Assembly (NCBI GenBank): GCA_017466865.1
Contig: JAFTTI010000019.1
Span: 1 to 64,000, forward strand
DNA: 64,000 nt
Direction: 5' to 3'
From: Oscillospiraceae bacterium
Lineage (GTDB): Bacteria; Bacillota; Clostridia; Oscillospirales; Ruminococcaceae
Shown: piece by piece, positions 59,256 to 64,000 of the stretch
Layout: each line of letters begins with the position of its first letter
Position numbering within the stretch: position 1 is the first letter of the stretch
The notes under the pieces: model-generated
What the model was told of the DNA's origin: nothing
The model's input: only the letters and a program-made list of their open reading frames with translations
The model's database searches: none
Made by a program: the position numbers and the translations under genes

Positions 59256-60266
59256 TTATAAAAGCTGTACTCCCTTTTCGTCACATTCTTTAGACATCTT
59301 TTCAGGCCAGACAGAAACCTGAACTTCGCCTATGTGCGCTTTTTCTAAAAGAAGCATACAAAGTCTTGACTGACCTATTCCACCGCCGATTGTGAGCGGA
59401 AGAATGTTATCCTTAATCATCCTGTGATAGTCAAACTGAAGTCTGTCCATAGCGTTATATTTTTCGAGTTGTGAGATAAGTGAAACATCATCAACACGAA
59501 TACCCATTGATGAGATTTCAAGAGAGTCCTCTAAAACCTCGTTCCAGAAAAGAAGGTCACCGTTTAAAGCCCAGTCGTCATAGTCGGGTGCTCTGCCGTC
59601 GTGCTTCGTGCCGTCTGAAAGAGTGTCCCCTATCTTCATAATGAAAACAGTTTTATACTTTTCTGTTATAAGGCGTTCTCTTTCTTTTCCCGTTTTATCG
59701 GGATACATAGCGCGGAGTTCTTCTGTTGTTATAAAGTAAGGTGTTTCGCAGATTTTCTTTGTAAGACATGGGTAGCGAAGATTTACCTTTCTCTTTGTAT
59801 AGGCGATTGCTTTAACAATAGACTTTACTGTTTCTTTTAAGAACTCTTCATTTCTTTCTTCTTTAGAGATTACCTTTTCCCAGTCCCACTGGTCAACGAA
59901 AACCGAATGGATATTGTCGGCATCGTCATCACGGCGGATAGCGTTCATATCGGTGTAAATTCCCTCGCCGACATTATAGCCGTATTTATAAAGCGCCATT
60001 CTCTTCCACTTTGCGAGTGACTGAACAACCTCTGCTTCGCCGTCGATTTCCTTGAAAGAAAAGTCGACTTTTCTCTCTGTTCCGTTAAGGTCATCGTTTA
60101 TACCGCTTCCCTTTCTTACAATAAGGGGAGCTGTTACTCTGTCGAGAGTTAAAGCAAATGAAAGATTCTGCTGAAAAAGATCCTTTATATATTTTATTGC
60201 GTGCTGGGTTTCTCTTAAAGTCAGAGCGGATTTATACCCATCGGGGATAATCATTTGTCTTGACAT
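59256..60266 (-). CDS. asnA: Aspartate--ammonia ligase (asparagine synthetase A)
   Basis: 336 aa; makes asparagine from aspartate, ammonia and ATP. Family words: ALTLRETQHAIKYIKDLFQ, DRVTAPL, ALYKYGYNVGEGIYTDMNAIRRDDD, SVFVDQWDWEK, LTIGGGIGQSRLCMLLL. ATG 60266 follows AAAGGTGG. Downstream of asnS on the same strand, so the asnS T-box may also govern it if transcription passes the structured region between. Confidence 0.95.
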   Translation of the reverse strand: MSRQMIIPDGYKSALTLRETQHAIKYIKDLFQQNLSFALTLDRVTAPLIVRKGSGINDDLNGTERKVDFSFKEIDGEAEVVQSLAKWKRMALYKYGYNVGEGIYTDMNAIRRDDDADNIHSVFVDQWDWEKVISKEERNEEFLKETVKSIVKAIAYTKRKVNLRYPCLTKKICETPYFITTEELRAMYPDKTGKERERLITEKYKTVFIMKIGDTLSDGTKHDGRAPDYDDWALNGDLLFWNEVLEDSLEISSMGIRVDDVSLISQLEKYNAMDRLQFDYHRMIKDNILPLTIGGGIGQSRLCMLLLEKAHIGEVQVSVWPEKMSKECDEKGVQLL

Positions 60267-60322
60267 TTTTTATTACACCACCTTTATTCAATGTTTGGTT
60301 TGGTTATTATGTTTCGTCCTTT

Positions 60323-60354
60323 TTTATATGCTCATTGGTTTGTGCGTTACCGAG
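60323..60354 (+). repeat. 32-bp direct repeat, right copy
   Basis: Identical to 59035-59066; continues into repeat R8. Confidence 0.85.
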
Positions 60355-60411
60355 CCATAAATTTATTTTCATATCAAACTACGAAACGATATGCCCGCGG
60401 GTGCTACCCGC
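60346..60411 (+). repeat. Dispersed palindromic repeat, copy R8
   Basis: GTTACCGAGCC, TATTTTCATATCAAACTACG, AAACGATATGCCC, GCGGGT-GCT-ACCCGC (60397-60411). Same stem as R1. Confidence 0.75.
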
Positions 60412-60477
60412 AACGAGCGAGCGTATTATATCTATCTGCGGAGAAAGGAAAGACGAATTATCGCATGCGTTTCGTAT

Positions 60478-60640
60478 GGTGTCGCCGAGCGACTTGACAG
60501 ACAGAATTTTCGCATCAGAAGCGAAAATTCAGCGACCGTTAAGGTCGGAAAGACTCTCTGTCAAGAGTGTGCCTTTGCCTACTTTCCGCACAAGCGGAAA
60601 GTATGGTCGCCAAAGACTCCGTAAGGAGTCGGGGCGAAAC
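60478..60640 (+). repeat. Compound multi-hairpin element, copy S2 (candidate structured RNA or palindromic mobile element)
   Basis: Ordered hairpins: GTCGC/GCGAC (60481-60493); CTTGACAGA (60493-60501) pairing with TCTGTCAAG (60557-60565) around two hairpins GAATTTTCGC/GCGAAAATTC (60504-60530) and CGACC/GGTCG (60533-60547); ACTTTCCGC/GCGGAAAGT (60581-60602); TCGCC/GGCGA (60607-60637) around GACTCC/GGAGTC. No protein-coding signal. Lies between asnS and asnA. Confidence 0.6.
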
Positions 60641-60659
60641 AAAATAAACGGGTAAGATT

Positions 60660-62030
60660 TTATCTTATATTTCCTACTGTTCTGGGATAGAGAATTACAT
60701 CACGAATGTTTGATACTCCTGTAACATACATAATGAGTCTTTCAAAACCAAGACCGAAACCGCCGTGTGGAACAGAACCGAACTTTCTGAGTTCGAGATA
60801 GTCTGTGTAAAGGTCGAGGTTCATATTTCTTTCGTTCATAGCAGCAACGAGTTTATCATAGTCTGCTTCTCTTTCACTTCCGCCGATGATTTCGCCGACA
60901 CCGGGAACTAAAAGGTCAACCGCAGCAACAGTCTTTCCGTCGGCATTCTGTTTCATATAGAATGACTTTATTTCCTTGGGGTAATCTGTTACGAAAACAG
61001 CCTTTTTAAATACCTTTTCAGAAATATATCTTTCGTGTTCTGTCTGTAAATCAGAACCCCATTCTACAGGATACTGGAATTCTTCACCTGAATTTTTGAG
61101 CATTTCAACCGCTTCTGTATATGTTACTCTTCCGAATTCATTTGAAATAAGGTTTGTGAGCTTTTCTGTAAGTCCCTTTTCAAAGTGGTCATCGAAGAAC
61201 TTTATTTCATCGGGACATTTTTTAAGAATATCACCGATTACTGTCTTTATCATATCTTCTGCTGTTTCGATAACATCGGGGAGTTCGGCAAAAGCGATTT
61301 CGGGTTCAACGTGCCAGAATTCAGCAACGTGACGGGGTGTGTTACTGTTTTCAGCTCTGAATGATGGGCCGAATGTATAGATTTTTCCGAATGCCATAGC
61401 GGCAACTTCGCCCTCTAACTGTCCCGAAACAGAAAGACCTGCTTTCTTTCCGAAAAAGTCGTCTGCCCAGTATTCTTCTTCGCTCTTGTATTTATCTGTA
61501 AAGCCTGTTGTTGTTACCTGGAACATTTCTCCCGCACCCTCGCAGTCACTTCCTGTTATAAGGGGAGTATTTACATAGGTAAAGCCTTTTTCCTGAAAAT
61601 ATCTGTGGATAGCGTCAGCCGCAACGGAACGCACTCTGAACACAGCGTTGAATGTGTTTGTTCTTCCGCGAAGATGAGGCATTGTTCTTAAAAATTCAAG
61701 TGTGTGACGCTTTTTCTGTAAAGGATATTCGGCGGGGCACTTTCCTATTACAACTATTTCTTCTGCGTTGATTTCGGGGTAACCCTGTCTGCCCTCAACG
61801 AGTTCACCCACAACTTTAAGAGAAGCGCCGAGTTTCATAGCTTCGTCTGAATACTCAATGCCCTTTTCCTTATCGATTACTACCTGAATATGCTTTAATG
61901 TTGTACCGTCGTTGAGTTCGATAAAAGCGACATTTTTAGAATCTCTCGCTGTTCTTACCCAACCGCAGATTGTTTCTTTTTTGCCGTATTCTTTAGCGGA
62001 AAAAACTTCTTTGATGTCTGTGTGTTTCAT
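60660..62030 (-). CDS. asnS: Asparaginyl-tRNA synthetase
   Basis: 456 aa class IIb synthetase. N-terminal OB-fold 15-110 (CGWVRTARDSKNVAFIELNDG), motif 2 region FRAENSNTPRHVAEFWHVEPE, motif 3 GFGLGFERLIMYVTG. ATG 62030 after GGGAGGAT gives the family start; the upstream frame enters the T-box leader. Regulated by that leader according to uncharged tRNA-Asn. Confidence 0.96.
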   Translation of the reverse strand: MKHTDIKEVFSAKEYGKKETICGWVRTARDSKNVAFIELNDGTTLKHIQVVIDKEKGIEYSDEAMKLGASLKVVGELVEGRQGYPEINAEEIVVIGKCPAEYPLQKKRHTLEFLRTMPHLRGRTNTFNAVFRVRSVAADAIHRYFQEKGFTYVNTPLITGSDCEGAGEMFQVTTTGFTDKYKSEEEYWADDFFGKKAGLSVSGQLEGEVAAMAFGKIYTFGPSFRAENSNTPRHVAEFWHVEPEIAFAELPDVIETAEDMIKTVIGDILKKCPDEIKFFDDHFEKGLTEKLTNLISNEFGRVTYTEAVEMLKNSGEEFQYPVEWGSDLQTEHERYISEKVFKKAVFVTDYPKEIKSFYMKQNADGKTVAAVDLLVPGVGEIIGGSEREADYDKLVAAMNERNMNLDLYTDYLELRKFGSVPHGGFGLGFERLIMYVTGVSNIRDVILYPRTVGNIR

Positions 62031-62042
62031 AAAAATCCTCCC

Positions 62043-62325
62043 TAAAAATAAAAATACCCCCACCCAACATAATAGGGCGAGAGTTCGCGGTGCCACCTAT
62101 CTTTGCCATAAATTATCATTACGGCTTCTCTTTCGTCTCGTTATAAAGACTTTCCGCTTTAACGGGCGAAACCCGACTCCCCTACTGACGAATTTTCACA
62201 TCCGCTTTCAGTTTGTTGCTCCGAAGTGTTATTCACAAAGGCTCTGCTATGCGGTTCACACTATCCCGCACTCACTTTGAGTGAATTCCTATGCTACTTC
62301 TCTTCATCACTGCATTTAAAATATC
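62043..62325 (-). promoter_or_regulatory. T-box riboswitch leader of asnS
   Basis: Minus-strand transcript carries the conserved T-box GGTGGCACCGCG (62097-62086), a terminator/antiterminator region with CGCCC/GGGTG stem and ATTTTTATTTTT before asnS, and an upstream stem I region. AAC at 62256-62254 (GTGAACCGC) is a good candidate for the Asn specifier codon. Confidence 0.92.
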
Positions 62326-62331
62326 AACTTG

Positions 62332-62360
62332 ATAATAACACAAATTATTTTTCTTGTCAA
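62332..62360 (-). promoter_or_regulatory. Sigma-A promoter of asnS
   Basis: TTGACA (62360-62355), 17-nt spacer, TATTAT (62337-62332), just upstream of the T-box leader. Confidence 0.85.
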
Positions 62361-62582
62361 CAGAATTTGAAAATTTTTGTTGTGATAATAAATGAATTTT
62401 CGCCTTAAAATTTAGTCATAACATAGATTTTTGATTTTTTTTATTTTTTTGTTGCACATCCGCGTGCAACTTTATGGCAAAAAAGCCCTTTAAATAGAGG
62501 CTGTTTTCATCAGTTTTTCCACGAAAAGTTGAAAACTTCGCCTTTATATATAAATATACTATTTATAAATAACAAATTATCC
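62361..62582. other. AT-rich region between asnS and dnaA, possible part of oriC
   Basis: Very AT-rich, with GTTGCACATCCGCGTGCAAC (inverted repeat GTTGCAC/GTGCAAC, 62452-62471) and TTTTTCCACG (62513-62522). Placement beside dnaA suggests origin or DnaA autoregulation, but I see no cluster of perfect TTATCCACA boxes. Confidence 0.4.
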
Positions 62583-62611
62583 TTGAAATTTAAAGAAAAA
62601 TGTAGTATAAT
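62583..62611 (+). promoter_or_regulatory. Sigma-A promoter of dnaA
   Basis: TTGAAA (62583-62588), 17-nt spacer, TATAAT (62606-62611), 47 nt before the start codon. Confidence 0.85.
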
Positions 62612-62657
62612 ATTCTTAAGTTTTGATTTTAAGGAAATGACGGGAGGATTTTTAAAA

Positions 62658-64000
62658 ATGACATCGTTCAATGAAGTGTTTGAAAGCGTCAAACAATACA
62701 TCCTGCAGGCCGAACTTATAACCTCCGTAGGCTATAATTCCTGGATAAAAGGTCTTACTGCGGTTGAACTTGAAGAGGGCAACACAGCCGTTCTCGGAAT
62801 AAACCACGAATTTGCAAGGAACATAGTTGAAAGAAACTATACAGACATTTTAGAAAAAGGCTTTTCAGATGTTATGGGCTTTCCTATTTCGGTAAAGATT
62901 ATCGTTCAGGAAGATATGCGTAACGAAATGTATGCTGCCGAAAACAGAACAAACGAAATGAAAAACATCTTTGAGGGTGCGAAATACGAATACACCTTCG
63001 ACACTTTCATCGTAGGAAGGTCAAACGAATTTGCATACGCTGCCTGTACTGCCGTTGCAGGCGTTCAGCAGTCGCCCAAAAGTTCATCAGAACATTCAAT
63101 CTATAACCCGCTTTTCATCTATGGACCGTCAGGTCTCGGAAAGACACACCTCTTAACAGCCATAGCGCATGAGTTCAACAAGAATTTCCCCGGTTCGAAT
63201 ATAATCTATGTTACGGGTGAAGCATTCACAAACGAACTTATTGATTCTATCCATCAGAAAAAGGATACATCACAGTTCCATCAGAAATACCGTTCGGCTG
63301 ATATTCTTCTTGTCGACGATGTTCAGTTCATAGCAGGTAAAGAGTCTACTCAGGAAGAATTTTTCCATACCTTCAATGACCTTTACAAAATGGGAAAGCA
63401 GATAGTTCTCACATCTGACCGTCCTCCCCGCGATATAAAAACCCTTGAGGACAGAATCAGAACCCGTTGTGAATGGGGTCTTATTGCGGACATTTCCGTT
63501 CCCGATTTTGAAACAAGAATGGCTATCATCAGAAGAAAGGCTGAACTTTTACAGCTTACTATCCCCGATGAAGTTTCCGAATACATAGCTAACAAGCTCA
63601 AAACAAATATCCGTCAGTTAGAGGGCGCTGTTAAAAAGCTTAAAGCTTCAAAGCATTTACTCGGCACAAACATCACTCTCTCAATGGCACAGAGCGTTAT
63701 AAAGGATATTTTAACAGACTCACAGCCTATTCCCGTTACTGTCGAAAACATCATAACTGAGGTTGCAAACATCTATAATGTAACATCAGATGACATCCGT
63801 TCAAATAAAAGACAGCAGCAGATTTCCGTTGCGAGAAAGGTTGCTATTTATTGTATACGCGAGATAACAGGTCTTTCACAGGAAGCTATCGGAAAAGAAC
63901 TCGGCGGAAGAGATCACTCTACTATCGTTTATTCACTCAATTCAATCGACGAAGCACTTAAAAAAGATCCGCATCTCAAAGAAAGCGTTGATGACATTAT
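62658..64000 (+). CDS. dnaA: Chromosomal replication initiator protein DnaA (3' end cut by window)
   Basis: 447 codons visible, nearly the entire protein. Domain I about 1-80 (YNSWIKGLTAVELEEGN), linker, AAA+ domain III: YTFDTFIVGRSNEFAYAA, Walker A GPSGLGKTH, Walker B ILLVDDVQFIAGK, sensor SDRPPRDI, arginine-finger region DRIRTRCEWGL. Domain IV with GLSQEAIGKELGGRDHSTIVYS. ATG 62658 after GGGAGG. Initiates replication at oriC; dnaN would be expected next. No stop codon within the window. Confidence 0.97.
   Translation, partial: MTSFNEVFESVKQYILQAELITSVGYNSWIKGLTAVELEEGNTAVLGINHEFARNIVERNYTDILEKGFSDVMGFPISVKIIVQEDMRNEMYAAENRTNEMKNIFEGAKYEYTFDTFIVGRSNEFAYAACTAVAGVQQSPKSSSEHSIYNPLFIYGPSGLGKTHLLTAIAHEFNKNFPGSNIIYVTGEAFTNELIDSIHQKKDTSQFHQKYRSADILLVDDVQFIAGKESTQEEFFHTFNDLYKMGKQIVLTSDRPPRDIKTLEDRIRTRCEWGLIADISVPDFETRMAIIRRKAELLQLTIPDEVSEYIANKLKTNIRQLEGAVKKLKASKHLLGTNITLSMAQSVIKDILTDSQPIPVTVENIITEVANIYNVTSDDIRSNKRQQQISVARKVAIYCIREITGLSQEAIGKELGGRDHSTIVYSLNSIDEALKKDPHLKESVDDI

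Noticed and set aside
60260-60655. 131-codon frame between asnA and asnS
   Set aside because: It covers repeats R8 and S2; composition and lack of a ribosome site indicate it is non-coding.
62031-62096. 22-residue N-terminal extension of asnS
   Set aside because: It is encoded by the T-box terminator region.
1-64000. CRISPR arrays, rRNA genes, complete insertion sequences
   Set aside because: None seen: no regularly spaced repeats with unique spacers, no 16S/23S words, and no transposase frames.

Overview
The window reads as an AT-rich chromosome from an endospore-forming, Gram-positive anaerobe of class Clostridia. I would guess Oscillospiraceae/Ruminococcaceae-like, but that rank is inference. 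Support: the classic origin cluster rpmH-rnpA-yidD-yidC-jag-mnmE-mnmG-rsmG beside dnaA, strong AAGGAGG ribosome sites, sigma-A promoters with 17-nt spacers, a T-box leader, a CotJC-type spore coat protein, and feoAB with its small cysteine-rich partner. The right edge is the replication-origin region; dnaA is cut by the window end.

Layout. 0-5.1 kb: cotJC-like gene, then an XRE/ABC-exporter module on the minus strand, flanked by a second copy of the cotJC 3' end. 5.2-8.8 kb: two-component system with membrane proteins and a set of small paralogous proteins. 9-14 kb: Na/Pi cotransporter, KdpDE-like two-component pair and a cation/Ca2+ exchanger. 14-18.9 kb: ribose operon rbsDACBK with a promoter and palindromic operator candidate. 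19-26.6 kb: glycosyltransferase pair, a block of membrane and hypothetical genes (YhfC-like protease, CDF-like, polyprenol-kinase-like) and an orphan flagellin lysine methylase. 26.7-28.8 kb: plasmid/phage-like initiator and DnaB-like helicase. 29-31.5 kb: repeat lipoprotein, AGCS symporter, tRNA-Met and tRNA-Glu. 31.5-34.3 kb: large serine recombinase abutting tRNA-Glu, with a triple promoter array. 34.4-38.8 kb: ECF sigma/anti-sigma locus with a secreted amidase and a lipoprotein. 39-41.6 kb: lipoprotein and orphan VirD4-like ATPase. 41.8-44.4 kb: iron-uptake operon feoA-feoB-Cys-rich peptide with paired operator palindromes. 45-50.6 kb: NUDIX, then nadB-nadC-murL-murD2. 50.7-58.8 kb: lipoprotein, rsmG (with parS sites), mnmG, mnmE, jag, yidC, yidD, rnpA, rpmH. 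58.8-62.4 kb: tRNA-Arg, asnA, asnS under a T-box. 62.6 kb on: dnaA.

Most notable observations: (1) a dispersed palindromic repeat family of about 65 bp, at least 11 copies plus one partial copy (listed separately). Its hairpin stems change in sequence while staying paired, and it usually sits at the 3' end of genes, in two cases supplying the stop codon or C-terminus. (2) A compound multi-hairpin element near 60.5 kb with a structurally matching relative at 58.85 kb. (3) A murL-murD2 pair, implying incorporation of L-Glu followed by epimerisation for peptidoglycan. (4) A cluster of parS-like sites in and beside rsmG. (5) A tandem promoter-leader array upstream of the serine recombinase. (6) Duplication relics: the cotJC 3' end and a collapsed histidine-kinase fragment.

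All functional calls rest on motif recognition by eye; no database search was possible.
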